From Cynocephalus volans (Eukaryota > Chordata > Mammalia > Dermoptera > Cynocephalidae), in assembly GCF_027409185.1 (NCBI RefSeq), contig NC_084475.1:16388130-16452129 (forward strand): a stretch of DNA of 64,000 nucleotides, given 5' to 3'. Made by a program: the position numbers and the translations under genes. A model generated the notes under the pieces. The model was not told the origin of the DNA and ran no database searches. It was given only the letters and a program-made list of their open reading frames with translations. Every line of letters begins with the position of its first letter. Position 1 is the stretch's first letter. Of the stretch, positions 13,551 to 44,448 are shown in pieces.

Positions 13551-13607
13551 CGCTGCAGGCCTGGCCCGGCCTGGCCCAGATCTTCTCATCTAGGACTTTT
13601 TTAAAGT

Positions 13608-13608
13608 G

Positions 13609-13641
<33 letters not shown>

Positions 13642-13660
13642 GTATGTATATGTATATGAT
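13608..13660. repeat. (TA)n / (TATG)n microsatellite in the UNK 3' UTR
   Basis: GTATATATATATATATATATGTATGTATG and similar alternation begin about 60 bases after the stop codon. Confidence 0.9.
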
Positions 13661-14895
13661 TCTGTATATGTATACATTTCTGTATGTGTGCAGGTATGCG
13701 TGGATGGCCAGCGTGTGAACAGTGTCTGTGTGTATATCTGTATATAGATATAGACACACACTTTAAAAAAGACTTACCAAGCACTTTTTAAAAGAAAAAA
13801 ACTATTTTGCAGTCCTCCTCTGCCCGCTCCCTACCCTTCCAACTGTGGAAACAAAGTCCCCTCTTCTCCCACTGGTCTTTTGGCAGAGAATATGTTTCTG
13901 TCTTTTTTACATAGGAACTAACTATTTTTAACTTCTTCCTGGGGCCTGAGCAGGGAAGGGTGGGAAGCTGGCAGGGGCTGAGGGGAGGGGAGAAGCCTTC
14001 AGGGCAGGCCCTGCTCACCCTGCTTCCCCAGGCCAGGGCAAGTGTAAGGGGTGTGGAAGACTCAGGTCTGCCAGGGCAGACCTGGTTCCCAGCTGTGAGG
14101 GCCTCTGGGAGGTCTGATGAGGTGTGTTGGGGTCTAAACCAGCCTAGCTCCTAGGTTTACCAAATGTGTTTAGGCCTGGGGAGAAGAGCAGGGCTGGCGG
14201 GCCAGAGCCACAGGGCCAGCCCCATTCCCAACATCTGGGCCCTTGAAGCTCCTCAAGGGGCAAGGCCCAGGAGTTCTATCCCTCAGGTTCCTGAAGCCTG
14301 GGGTCCACCCTCGGTCCTCTTCCCCTAGACTCCCCAGAATAGCCTCCCTGGCCCCAGGGCCACCTCCCAGGCTGGCAGTGCCCTTTCTATGACCCTCAGC
14401 TGTCCCTGCCCCCTCCCCTCTCTGGCACGGTGCTCCGTGCTGTCCGCCCCTCCTCTGGCAGCTAGCAGGGCAAGTGGTAGGGAGGAGTGCGGACTGAGGA
14501 CCAAGGGGGGCTCAGGCCCTGCCCTCCTCTCCAGGAGGGCTCTGGATACATTCCTTGGTGCTCTCAGAGTGCAGCTGACGCCCTGTCCCATTGTGGGCAG
14601 GCGCCTGTGTGCATGTGTGTGCGTGCCTGTCCCGTGTATATTGTCTTAGCTTCCATTTTAAAAATTGTTCTGTATAGAGAGATGCAGCAGGGGCGGGAGG
14701 GCAGAGTGGGCGGAGGGAAGTGAGCCCCGCTCCCAGCATTGGGTGTCTAGGGCAGGAGCAAGAGGGCTGCGAAGGGTCTGCCCAGGCCCAGGCCCTCCCT
14801 TGTGCTCAGCACGAAAGGGCTTTCAATGAATTAAGTGAAAACTTTTTCCTTTTTTACAAAAATGCAAAAATCAACAAAGCTCCAAACCTATTGGA

Positions 14896-14901
14896 AATAA
14901 A
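14896..14901 (+). promoter_or_regulatory. UNK: UNK polyadenylation signal AATAAA
   Basis: A canonical hexamer about 1.35 kb past the stop, followed by a GT-rich downstream stretch (from about 14913). It is the only strong plus-strand signal before the UNC13D 3' end. Confidence 0.75.
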
Positions 14902-15379
14902 ATACAAACTTGCAGTGGTAGCTTGTTTACATGGGGGGAGGGGAAGTGGAGGCCTGAATGAGGCCTCTGAGCCAAGAGGCCGTAGAGGCCTGGGCTCCCT
15001 AGACCCACCCAGGCCCACAGGCAGCTCCAGACCCTCACTGCCCCAGGCCTGTGGGGACCTTTAGCCTCAGACACAGAGACCTCCCAACCCCTACGATTCT
15101 TCTGTTCTGGGCTGTGCTGCCAGCTATGATTGGTTTACTTATTGTTGGTGTTTGCTAAAAGGCAACAGGGACCCTACTTGTTTCTCAGAGGAACAGACAG
15201 ATTTGCCAGTGGGGCCCACAGGAAGTGTCCTGCTTTCCCCACCTCACCCCACCCTGCCCCGAGGGATGAGGGGCCCAGTTTTGAAGAGCCACAGCCTCCC
15301 ACCCCCTAATCCTAGCTGGGCTGTGAGGTGGGGTGAGAAACACACCCTTGTGGCATCCTCTTGGTGTATGGTCTCAGGT

Positions 15380-15530
15380 TTGCAGCTGAAAGGGGCCTTG
15401 GAGATCATCTTATCTAACTTCCAGCCTCCTGTCATCTGTACAGATGCAGAGGTTAACGCAGGAGTTAAGCGACTTAACCAGGGTCACACAGCTAGAATGA
15501 TGACCGGGCCTCAGGCTCCGACTCCCAGTG
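15380..15530 (-). mobile_element. MIR-like fragment
   Basis: Contains TACAGATGCAGAGGTTAACG, AAGCGACTTAACCAGGGTCA and CACAGCTAGAATGATGACC, the reverse of the MIR core, in the UNK/UNC13D gap. Confidence 0.6.
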
Positions 15531-15825
15531 CACAGGGGCCACTTGCCCCGGCAGGGCTGGGGCCCAGCTACTCTAAGCCTTGCTGTCTAGAGCAGCCACT
15601 CAGCCTCAACCTGCATCCCTGAGAGGCCCTGCTCATGGTGCTGCCCTGCAGGAACAGGCCCCAGTCCTGGGCAGCAACCACAGAAATTCATGTGGTAGAA
15701 TGTGGTATGTTCAAAGTCCATGGCCAAAGTACTAGTAATGCTGGTCACCCCCACCCCTGCTTCTGTATCAGCGACCCCTACACCCACCTCCCTGCTTTGT
15801 AGCATGGGGGAATGAGGATAGGCCA

Positions 15826-15892
15826 GGCCCCAGGGTGGGAGCAGCTGAAGGTCTCCTAGGCCCCAGGGTGGGAGCAGCTGAAGGTCTCCTGA
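15826..15892 (+). repeat. 33-bp tandem duplication, two copies
   Basis: The block starting GGCCCCAGGGTGGGAGCAGC and running through TGAAGGTCTCCT is present twice, head to tail, and the copies are identical over about 32 bases. It lies near or within the predicted UNC13D 3' flank. Confidence 0.9.
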
Positions 15893-15986
15893 GGGCTAGA
15901 GAGCAGGCTCTGTGGACTGACTGTAGCCGTCTAGGCCCCACTGTAAGCCAACAGTATATATTCTAGGAGGACAACAGAGTTTGTTT

Positions 15987-15992
15987 TTTAAT
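15987..15992 (-). promoter_or_regulatory. UNC13D: Candidate UNC13D polyadenylation signal ATTAAA
   Basis: TTTAAT on the plus strand reads ATTAAA on the minus strand, about 620 bases past the UNC13D stop. No closer AATAAA was found. Tentative. Confidence 0.4.
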
Positions 15993-16608
15993 TTTGCTAA
16001 GAAAGTTTCTAGGTGGCAGGTGCTGTCCTAGGGAAGAGGTGTTCTCAGCAGATACAGCTAGCCAAACTGTCCTTTCTGCTTCTGTCCCTCTTTCCCAAAT
16101 CCTGCTGCCTGACAACTCTCACTCCTTCAGAGCCAGAAGGTCCTTGGCCTCAGGCTTCTTAGCCTGGGAGCTGACAGCCTCTGAGAAGAGGACCCTCAAG
16201 TAACGGCTTCCACCCCTCCTCCCCCAGGGTAGCTATAACCTCAACTTTAGCAGGGTCCCCTTTCCCGCTCCCAGGAGATTCTGTGCCCACAACCTCAGTG
16301 GCTGGAATAGGCAGGTGGAAAGACAGCTGGCCCGGGACCTTGCCTCACCAGAGCAGCTCTTCCAAGAGGGGAGCAGAGGCAGAAGATGCCCCTGGTGCTA
16401 GGATGTGGCAGAGAACACTAAGGCAGGGCTTGAGGGAGGGAGGAAGGAGTATAAATATCACTAATGGTGCCCCATTACCGAGGGGGACCAGAGAGGACCT
16501 GAACTCTGGGCTCTCTTGAGTGTTAGGCTGGGCTGGAGTGCTGTGCTGTGGCGGGGAAGACCCAGACCTTACAGAAAGCTCTACCAGGCCCCACCCCAAC
16601 CTCCACTG

Positions 16609-29645
<13,037 letters not shown>

Positions 29646-31049
29646 GGTGGCTGGCTCTGCCCTTCCCCTCTGCTGCTGAGTGAAGGCAGCAAGCCACAGG
29701 ATTGTGCAAAGAGCCCCGGGGCTGCCACCCTCTGATAGGAAAGAGTGGAGGGAGGGCGGCGGGGGAAACGGAGGAGGGCGTGAGGTGGATGGAAGGGTCA
29801 GGGTTTCACCGTCTTCGAGTGGCCAAGTCCCAGGCTCCTGCACCTCCCTCCAGCCGGGATCCCACAAGGATCCTCCCCAGGCTGGAGCAGAAGGTGGACC
29901 GGTCGGTGGGCAGGCCCCACCCCGCCCCGCCCCTGCAGAGGCCCTGGGGAGAGGGTGGCAGGGCTAGTCTGGGCACCGCCCTGCTCCATCCATGTGCTGT
30001 GCCCAGGCTAGCCAGGAACTGAGGGAACCTGACCTGACCCATGAGCTTCTCACCCCAGACTTCTCTCAACGGGCCCCAGACCGGTGCAGGGAGGGAGCGG
30101 AGGGGGGCTGTGGGGAGAAGGGCTGGGGGGGCTTTCCTGAGAGGTGTCTCCCCAGCGGGCAGCCAACTGCTCAGCCTGCTCCACCCCACAGGTGACATTC
30201 CACAGAGGTGATGGGACAAAGTTGTGATGATCAGGAGAGTGCACCCTTTAAATGCCCTTGTAGAGGGTTTGCCAAACCCGAGAGCTCCTGGGCGGGGCTG
30301 GCCAGCAGGCAGAGCTGGGAGAGGCCAAGCTGCCTAGTCCCTCTCAAGAGGGTGGCCTTGGTCCACAAGGGACAGGAAATTGGACACCAGCACTGTGCTT
30401 TCCCAGAACTCCGCAACCCGCTGATCCTGAGCCCAGTGCCTGGGCTGGGGACACACAGACCCGGCCATAGACTTTGGCTGTCTCACCCTTTCCTTGTGCC
30501 CAGGTTCACAGGAGGGGGCATGAGGGCACACTACAGGGGCCAGCCTGGCAGAGCTGTCCCAGCCAGGCTTTGAGGAGGTAGCCTTCTCTTGAGTCCTGAC
30601 ATGCTCCTGAAGGCACAGGCCACCCGCTCCCTCAGACAACACCCAGCCTGAGACTCAGGCCAGGGCTGCAATCCCACGAGGAGCCACCTGGGGCCAGGGT
30701 GAGGAGTGTGGCAGCTGGGACACAGAAAATCACCCCTGCCTCCTGCACCCTCCCACCCAGCCAGGGGCCAGCAGCATCACCATCCCAGCCAGGCCCGAGG
30801 GACTCAGTGGGTGGCGTGCAGTTGCTGAGCAACCGCCTTCAGAATGAAGACCCCAGCTGGAACTGTCCTGAGGACCAAATGGGCCCTGAAAACAAGTGAC
30901 CCTTGGGTGGGGAGGTACAGTCTTCCCAAGTCTCCCGGGGTCCTCAACGCCAGACGGCTCTCCTGGAAGAGCTCACCTTGGTCACCACACGCACAGCCAG
31001 AAAGGGTCCAGCTACTTCATTTTTACTTTCACATTTCAGCAAACCAATC
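29646..31049. other. UNC13D 5' flank and UNC13D/WBP2 intergenic DNA
   Basis: About 1.4 kb between the UNC13D start codon and the WBP2 3' end, both genes on the minus strand. It should hold the UNC13D 5' UTR and promoter near 29650-30000, where GC-rich blocks occur. No TATA box or further gene was recognised. No young SINE was seen here. Confidence 0.55.
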
Positions 31050-31934
31050 AAGGTGCAAACAGGGTTTATTTCACATTAATATATTAACAGAATTTTTTGT
31101 CAAATAAATAGGGAATTCTCTTTAAATAACCATCTCCTCACTTCATGGTCAGTCCAGGAACAACAAAGGAAAATTCTAGTGCATCCAGGGGGCATGAAGC
31201 TTTAGGGGAAGAGGGAGGCTGAGGCGCTGGCGCAGGTCACAGTCAGCAGCCCTCAAATGGTGTGATGGGACAGACATGCATTCTCCGGTCCCCGTTGAGA
31301 GGCCCCTGCTAGAGGGAAGTGAAGCGAGAGGGAAAATACATTCCAGAAACACTGACAGGGAAACAGTGGGGCTTTCTCCCCAGCCGCAGTGACCTTGTCC
31401 CACGCCACCCCAACCCCAGAAGCTCACGTGAGAGCTCCCAAAGTCACGCAGGGTGGCAAGAGAATGACCAAGGACAGGGAAGGGGATATGACTGGGGCTG
31501 GGGACAGCTGATGGTCCGCAGGACAGTGGCCTTCCATGGCTGGACACAGACCACTGGAGGGAATGTCAGTGGGGTCTGGCAGGGGCCTGCGGGGATGACA
31601 CGTGGTTGGTATGACAGGGCTCGTGAGACTGAGTGTGGAGTGACTATCAGACCGAGGGAGCTGGACTGCAGTGGAGGAGGTGGCCAGAGAGTCCCTCATG
31701 GGGAGAAGCTACTAGAGCGACACAAGAACAAGGGGGGCACCCCGCGCTCCCGAGGAGGACCTGCCATGGGCTCCAGGCTGGAGTGGGAGCCGGGAGGCAC
31801 CTCTCCAGGGGGGCAGCCCCTTCCCACGGGGCCAGTTGTAACCAGACCTGGAGGAAGAACAGGGCCCTCCTCGCCACCCTCAACCCGACGCTGCCCCACG
31901 GGGAGGGGTGGGAAGTGATGGGGGGTTGAGGGGT
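31050..31934 (-). other. WBP2: WBP2 3' UTR
   Basis: Unique sequence from the stop codon (31935-31937) to the polyadenylation signal at 31065. No repeat family was recognised in it. Confidence 0.7.
31065..31070 (-). promoter_or_regulatory. WBP2: WBP2 polyadenylation signal AATAAA
   Basis: TTTATT on plus reads AATAAA on minus, about 865 nt past the WBP2 stop. It is consistent with a 3' UTR close to 0.9 kb. Confidence 0.7.
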
Positions 31935-38707
<6,773 letters not shown>

Positions 38708-38918
38708 AGCCTCTCCGAAAGGGGTCCCGAGACTCGCAGTGCAGTGCGCTTGCGCCCCTCTTCGGCCCGCCCCTAGTGGCGTCGTTCGTATTAGAGGCAG
38801 CCAATCACAGCTTCTGGGCGGAGGCTGACCCAACCACCTGATCCTGAGTGTCACGTGGTGATAGTTTACTCTCTCTCCCCCTCCCCCTACTTCCGCCTGC
38901 ATCACAAACACGACGAAG

Positions 38919-38942
38919 ACTACAATTCCCAGCAGGCAATGC
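38919..38942 (+). promoter_or_regulatory. ZNF143/Staf (SBS) site
   Basis: ACTACAATTCCCAGCAGGCA followed by ATGC closely matches the known SBS consensus (ACTACAATTCCCAGAATGC). It lies about 210-235 bp upstream of the WBP2 start codon. Confidence 0.7.
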
Positions 38943-39010
38943 TCCTGAAACTTCCACTTTTTCCTATTCAAGTGGAAGGATGTATCCTGGAACTTGTGGT
39001 CTCGCAGACC

Positions 39011-41114
39011 ATAGGCCTGGATTGACTCTACTGTTTGCATAAGCAATGAACCAGTGCACGCCCCGCCCCGCCTCCCCAGAGGGACCGGAATAAACAGTTT
39101 AAGTCAACAGGGACAGAATGTAAAGTAAACGTGTGTGGGGTGCTGCACGGTTACTTAATGGGCAGCTTCGTTCACTCAACGGAAGTTTCTGGAGTACCTT
39201 CCACAGAAGTTTCTGGTCACCGTGTGACCCTGCCTTGTGTGGCGTGGTACCCAGTCTCTCCCAGGGCGTGGCCGCCTGCTGAGCTGGAACAAAATGCCTT
39301 CCCTTTGGTCGATTCAAACCCAGACCCTTCAGGTGGCCTGGGGGGAATCTGTGTGTGGGGAAGGGGGGCTGGGCTGGCGCCTGACTTGATTTCCCCGTCA
39401 CTTTTCACGTTCCCGTTGGGGAAAGGCCCGCCACACGTCCCCCTCCACCACACTTGGCCTCGCGGGGGCGCTGCTCTCTCTAGAATGTTCTGGCTTCGCA
39501 GTCTGGCCCGCCCTGCTGGGGTCCCGGCTGAAGGTTTAAACAAGACTCAGAGTAACTGAATGGAACTAGGCACAGTGCGAGCCCGGCAGCCGCTGCTTAC
39601 AAAACCGGCTGACTCATAGCAGCTCGTGGCCCAGCTCTGGGCGGCTCCACCGGGCAGCTGAAGTTATCCAAACTCTTCCCATCACTGGGGTGAATCTGAG
39701 GGGGAGTGTGGGGGCCTCACTCCCCACCTAGCTGTTCTGGTGCATCTTTGGGTGGGGCACTGGCCCGGTACAGGGATCCGAACCTTCGACCCTGGTGTTA
39801 TCAGCACCACGCTCTACCGAACGAGCTAACTCCAGCCTCTGGTGAATCTTTAATCTTAAGGAGTCAGAATTTGACTTTAAGCGAAGCTGTTTTCCTGTCA
39901 CATGGTGGCCAACCTTGCGATGCACCTGCTTGAGGTAGCTTTTGAAGGAGATTGCCTATAAGAAGGAATAAAAACTGCATCGCTAGAAAAGATCATGAAA
40001 CAGAGGAGACCCTTCCGCGAAGTCCTGTGCAAGATCAGGTTGGACCTTGCCCCACATGGTTAGATTAGTTTTGGCACCTGCAATCTATGCAGCCCTTTAA
40101 AAACTTAAGTCTAAATTTGTATTAAAAAAATAGGATATAAATATAAGATTTCTGGAAAGATCCACCAGAAGTTGTGGCATTATCCCTTTGAGGCATGGGT
40201 CTGGGATTCTAGGGTAGGCTTGGTGACTCAGTGTGCATCGTATGTTTGTACTGTTTAAATTTTACTACCCGCATTTTAAAAATTAATAATAAATTTCCAT
40301 AAGGAAGGGAAAAATCCACCCAGCAGTGAGTAGGCAGAAATGGCTGCTCTAAGGACCATAAAAGGGAAGGTGGGGACAGGGCAGCCCCACCCCCACCCTT
40401 TGACAAACTAGGTTGGAGGCCATTTGTGCGGCGTGAAGCTTACACAATTTTGAAATAAAATACACGTTTATGAATACACAGTGCTGTGGCCACGATGAAG
40501 CCTCCAGACAGAAGGGGAAATGTCATGAAGAGGAAGTCACAGTGGAGAGAGATAGCAGGCTTAACTGATTCCGCCTGAAATGTCCACCGTTTGCAAGTTT
40601 TATAAAAACATAAGACCATGTGAACACATTGCTAGGGCTGCTCCCAAGCTTTGGAGGAGGCTGGTCGTTTGATTGCTCACACTGAATGGCGACAGTTCGT
40701 TGTTAAACCAAGTCAGCAGCAAAAGGCCCCTCTGGGCTCAGGTGTGTGGTCGCTCTCTCCTCCTGCATCCTACCCCACTGGGGTGGAATGATATCTTTTC
40801 ACTGAGCTGTAACTATTTGTATTCTCCAGACCAGTGCTTCCTGAGTGGTGGTGCTAAGTAAGAAGGGTGCAGGTATGCCTGAGAGAGCAGCCAGGTATTG
40901 TCCAGGAGGTAGGTGGCTGAGTCCCTGAACATATCACCTTTCGACCTCCAAGAAGTTTCATCTATTTTGCCTCAGTGAGCCAGACAGACATCATTTGTGC
41001 TGAACAAATAATCATTTTCTGTGTTGCCATGACATTTAAAAGGTTGGCAAGCAGTTTACTAGATGGTGGCTTTACTTTTTTTTTTCTTGACCCACAGTTA
41101 AGAAATACATTTTA
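39011..41114. other. Intergenic DNA upstream of WBP2
   Basis: No gene recognised. It contains a tRNA-Ile SINE remnant at 39755-39836 and AT-rich unique sequence. Short open frames near 39131-39559 lack splice or homology support. Confidence 0.55.
39755..39836 (-). mobile_element. tRNA-Ile SINE remnant
   Basis: GGTACAGGGATCCGAACCTT and GGTGTTATCAGCACCACGCT, reverse orientation, tail absent. Confidence 0.75.
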
Positions 41115-41278
41115 GGGCTGGCCTGTGGCTCACTTGGGAGAGTGTGATGCTGATAACACCATGGTCACGGGTTCGGATCCCATACAGGGATAGCCGGTTA
41201 ACTCACTGCATAAGCATGGTGCTGACAACACCAAGTCAAGGGTTAAGATCCCCTTACCAGTCATCTTTTAAAAAAAAA
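41115..41278 (+). mobile_element. tRNA-Ile dimeric SINE
   Basis: GGGCTGGCCTGTGGCTCACT start, two units and a poly-A tail. Target-site duplication AAGAAATACATTTTA on both sides. Confidence 0.92.
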
Positions 41279-41438
41279 AGAAATACATTTTATATTAAGA
41301 CCCAACACACACATATAGACTTTATTTATAAGTAAAATTGAATGAGTAAAAAACTGTTTGGGACAGAAACAGCAAAAATCGGCTCCAGCTAAAAACAGCC
41401 CAAGGTCATTCAGGAGTTATTAACTGACATAACCACCC

Positions 41439-41730
41439 TGTAGGGACCCAAATGCCCCAAGGGATCACACCCCGATCACATAAGCCCTTCTCGGCCACAC
41501 GCCATCATGGCGCTGGTTGCCCTTCTCTTCCGTATTCTCCTTCCCGCTGGCGCGAATCGCACACCAATCAGCTCACCCCCCCAGCCCCATGTGGTATGCT
41601 AAGTAGGGATTGTATTTTAAGCCAATCAGCTTTCCCTTAAAGCCCTATATATATGTGTGTGTGTGCTGCCTAATAAACCGGCTCTCTCCGGTGGAGGTGG
41701 ATCGTCAACTGGTGTTGACTCTTCCTTTCA
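41439..41730 (+). repeat. 5' LTR of the endogenous retrovirus
   Basis: 292 bp. It contains two CCAATCAG boxes, a TATATATA promoter box near 41646 and an AATAAA signal at about 41673. Confidence 0.92.
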
Positions 41731-42440
41731 TTTGGTGCCGAAACCGAAACCCGGGGTGGAGTTTCTCTCGAGCGGCGACACTTTTCGGATCGCAGCGGCA
41801 GCACCTCTCAAGTCGCCTCTCGGGAGCTCCGTCCTGCCAGGACCGGCCTCCTTTTCACCGCTCACCACTGACAGTCCACCCTCGTCCATTGTTTTCAGCG
41901 CTGGCTTCTTCCACTCACCACCGGCTCATCATTAGGTAAGCCCCCTTTTCTAAAGGCCACCGGCCCTTTTTCAGGCTACCACAGGGAGTCGCCCATACCC
42001 ACCCCACCACGGTCTTCACGACCACCATAAGTTCCCAAACTATAACAGGTTCCAAAGCCCCGGTAAGCTTTTACTTTCATTTTTGGAGGTTAAAAGCCCC
42101 GTTCTGTTCTCTCCTTCTCTCTTTCACCCTCTTGTCCACCACTCTCTTCTAATCTCTGTCCGATTTCCGTCTCTCTCCACTTCCCGGGTCCGGGACCCGA
42201 CCAGAAATGCCTAGCGCTAGGTTTCCTTCAGGCACTGGGCTTTTGGCCTAGAGAAGTGAAGGTCTGGGTGACGACCCACACCTCCCTTCTCTCCTCCTGG
42301 TTCGTACCTGAACCTGCCGGGACTAACGTGACCTACTGGGGACGCCCTCTAGGATCCTGCTTTTCCCAACCGGCCGAAGGATCTGTCTTATCACTAATCT
42401 CTGTCCAATTTCTGTCTAAAATTCCCATTAAGAGACCAGA

Positions 42441-43186
42441 ATGGGCACTCCTTCCTCCTCCCTAGAGGACTCTCCACTTCAATGCCTTCTGAAAAACCTC
42501 ACCAACCTTTCCCTCAGGCCAGATATTAAGCCCAAACTCCTCACCAAATTCTGCACACAAGATTGGCCTTATTATCCTTTAGATAATCAAAACACATGGC
42601 CCCCTGAGGGCACCCTAGATCCTAACATTCTACGCGACCTCTTTACTGCCAGCGCCTAAAAAAATGGAAGGAGATCCCCTACATCGAGGCTTTTCGCCTC
42701 TTGGCTCAGAACCCCACCCTCTGCTCCTCCTGTGCTCCCTCTCAAGTCCTTTTAGCCTGTAAACCCTCTTCACAGTCACCCCTCTATCCTTCCACCTTCG
42801 ACCCTGCTGATGAACCCCCACCCTACCGACCTCCTCCTCCCCCAGTGCCTCCAGCGTCCGCTCCTCTTCCCCCGACATCCGCGTCACCTTCTGCACCTCC
42901 AGCGCCATCCACTCCCCCGTCTTTACCCTCACCTACCCCTGACCCACTAAGCCCCCCTTTCACCCGTTCCCGAGGACCTCCCCCTGCCCCTTTAACAATC
43001 GCCCCACTATGTGAGGTAGCTGGGGCTGAAGGAGTAGTTAGGGTCCTTTTAGCCTGTAAACCCTCTTCACAGTCACCCCTCGATCCTTCCACCTTCGACC
43101 CTGCTGATGAACCCCCACCCTACCGACCTCCTACTCCCCCAGTGCCTCCAGCGTCTGCTCCTCTTCCCCCGTTTCCTTCCTCCTAG
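42441..43186 (+). pseudogene. Broken retroviral gag remnant
   Basis: Two open segments: 42441-42659 starts Met-Gly (a myristoylation-type matrix start), and a Pro-rich segment runs at about 42701-43186. They are in different frames with a stop between, so the gene is broken. The Pro-rich part has two PPPY late-domain motifs, one in each copy of a 129-bp duplication (42746-42874 and 43043-43171, offset 297 bp, in frame with each other). Capsid and later regions are absent. Confidence 0.8.
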
Positions 43187-43356
43187 CGCTAGTTTTCCCC
43201 TTTTTGAAATTACTTGTTTCTCCACCCTCCTTTGGGGTTTCATAATGGGTATTTATGTACCTTCCTCCTTTTGCCCCCCCCACAATGCCCCAGTTCAGCA
43301 GGAAGTAGCTCGATGACTTCAACATCCCCTTTCCTAAAACAAGAAAAAGGGAGGAA

Positions 43357-43643
43357 TGTAGGGACCCAAATGCCCCAAGGGATCACACCCTGATCACATA
43401 AGCCCTTCTCGGCCACACCCCATCATGGCGCTGGTTGCCCTTCTCTTCCGTACTCTCCTTCCCGCTGGTGCGAATCACACACCAATCAGCTCCCCCCCGC
43501 AAGCCCCATGCGGTATGCTAGGTAGGGATTGTATTTTAAGCCAATCAGCTTTCCCTTAAAGCCCTATATATATGTGTGTGTGTGCTGCCTAATAAACGGG
43601 CTCTCTCTGGTGGATCGTCAACTGGTGTCGACTCTTCCTTTCA
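43357..43643 (+). repeat. 3' LTR of the endogenous retrovirus
   Basis: 287 bp, about 95 percent identical to the 5' copy by eye, with the same CCAAT, TATA and AATAAA features. Confidence 0.92.
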
Positions 43644-44117
43644 CACCCTATCTTTCATCAAAGGCTGCTTTCTTATCAGTGACACCCTAGACCGACTTTG
43701 CATTTCCGACTATTAATGTGGAGGCCCCAGTACTAAACCGCTCATCTTGTGACAGCACCCCATCCCCACTTAACCCCCACTTCTAATCTCTCTTCAGAGA
43801 CAGCAACCCCGCTGAAACTGAAACTGATTCTTGCTTCTTGTAGAACCCTCTAGAATCCAAACCAGGCCAAAACTGCTTCTCTCCTCCCTCTCATGAATGG
43901 ATAGGCTGGTCCCGGGCTGATTAGGCTTTAAAAACACTAGTTTCCTAAAACCATACCTACACCTTACTATGTGCTGTCGAAGAAAACTTTTCTGTCACTT
44001 TAGTTATGAACCCGTTTTATCGTTTGAAGGTGGATCAAAGACAAAATGCCCACCAAACTGAGACGGTATCTTGAGAGCAAAAAACGAAGCAGGGACTTCC
44101 ATGCAGCGAGGCAAAGA
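43644..44117. other. Intergenic DNA right of the endogenous retrovirus
   Basis: No gene or repeat recognised in this AT-balanced stretch. Confidence 0.5.
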
Positions 44118-44175
44118 ATTTTTTTTTTTGGCGGCTTTGCTGTATGTGGATCTGAGCCCTTCACCTTGATGTTTA
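44118..44175 (-). mobile_element. tRNA-Ile SINE fragment
   Basis: Short T-rich lead, then GGATCTGAGCCCTTCACCTT, a decayed B-box portion. Confidence 0.5.
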
Positions 44176-44448
44176 GGTAAAGAATTTTAATTAAGAGGGT
44201 GATTTACTTACAGGGTATTGGATCAGGCAGGCAGCGACCCAAGAGCATATGCAAAGTTTCTCCGCGCCGCCCCTTGCTTGAGTCAAGTTTATATAGGTGG
44301 TTCACACAAAGCAAAAAGCCAAGAAGCAGTTACTAAGACACAAGCTAACATCGCTATTTATGACAATGATTATTATTTTTGGTGGTCTTGTGATGCAGGT
44401 AGCTGGACTGGTTGTTACCATACCAGCACTTAACTATTAGGTCCCTTC

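Larger units (their letters stand above)
13551..14920 (+). other. UNK: UNK 3' UTR
   Basis: This runs from the stop at 13550 to just past an AATAAA at 14896-14901. It holds a (TA)n/(TATG)n microsatellite at about 13608-13660, a purine/pyrimidine-alternating stretch to about 13760, and otherwise unique GC-rich sequence. The exact cleavage site was not determined. Confidence 0.75.
14921..15986. other. Intergenic gap between the convergent UNK and UNC13D 3' ends
   Basis: About 1 kb without a supportable gene. It contains a MIR-like fragment at about 15380-15530 (reverse orientation) and a 33-bp direct tandem duplication at 15826-15892. The remainder is unique and GC-rich. Confidence 0.6.
41439..43643 (+). 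mobile_element. Short endogenous retrovirus with both LTRs (class I-like, tRNA-Phe primer site, truncated gag only)
   Basis: The 5' LTR is 41439-41730 and the 3' LTR is 43357-43643. Both begin TGTAGGG and end TTTCA. Perfect 5-bp host duplications CACCC lie at 41434-41438 and 43644-43648. Just after the 5' LTR, TGGTGCCGAAACC with CCCGGG a few bases on matches the 3' end of tRNA-Phe, with a short internal duplication. A purine tract AAGAAAAAGGGAGGAA precedes the 3' LTR. The interior of about 1.6 kb holds only part of gag; no protease, polymerase or envelope region remains. The gag frame is broken. The LTRs differ at about a dozen positions plus a 6-bp indel, so insertion is fairly recent. Confidence 0.93.

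Noticed and set aside
42746-43171. Link between retroviral PPPY motifs and the nearby PPxY protein WBP2
   Set aside because: PPxY is a short, common motif. The retroviral late domain and WBP2 are unrelated, and the proximity is chance.
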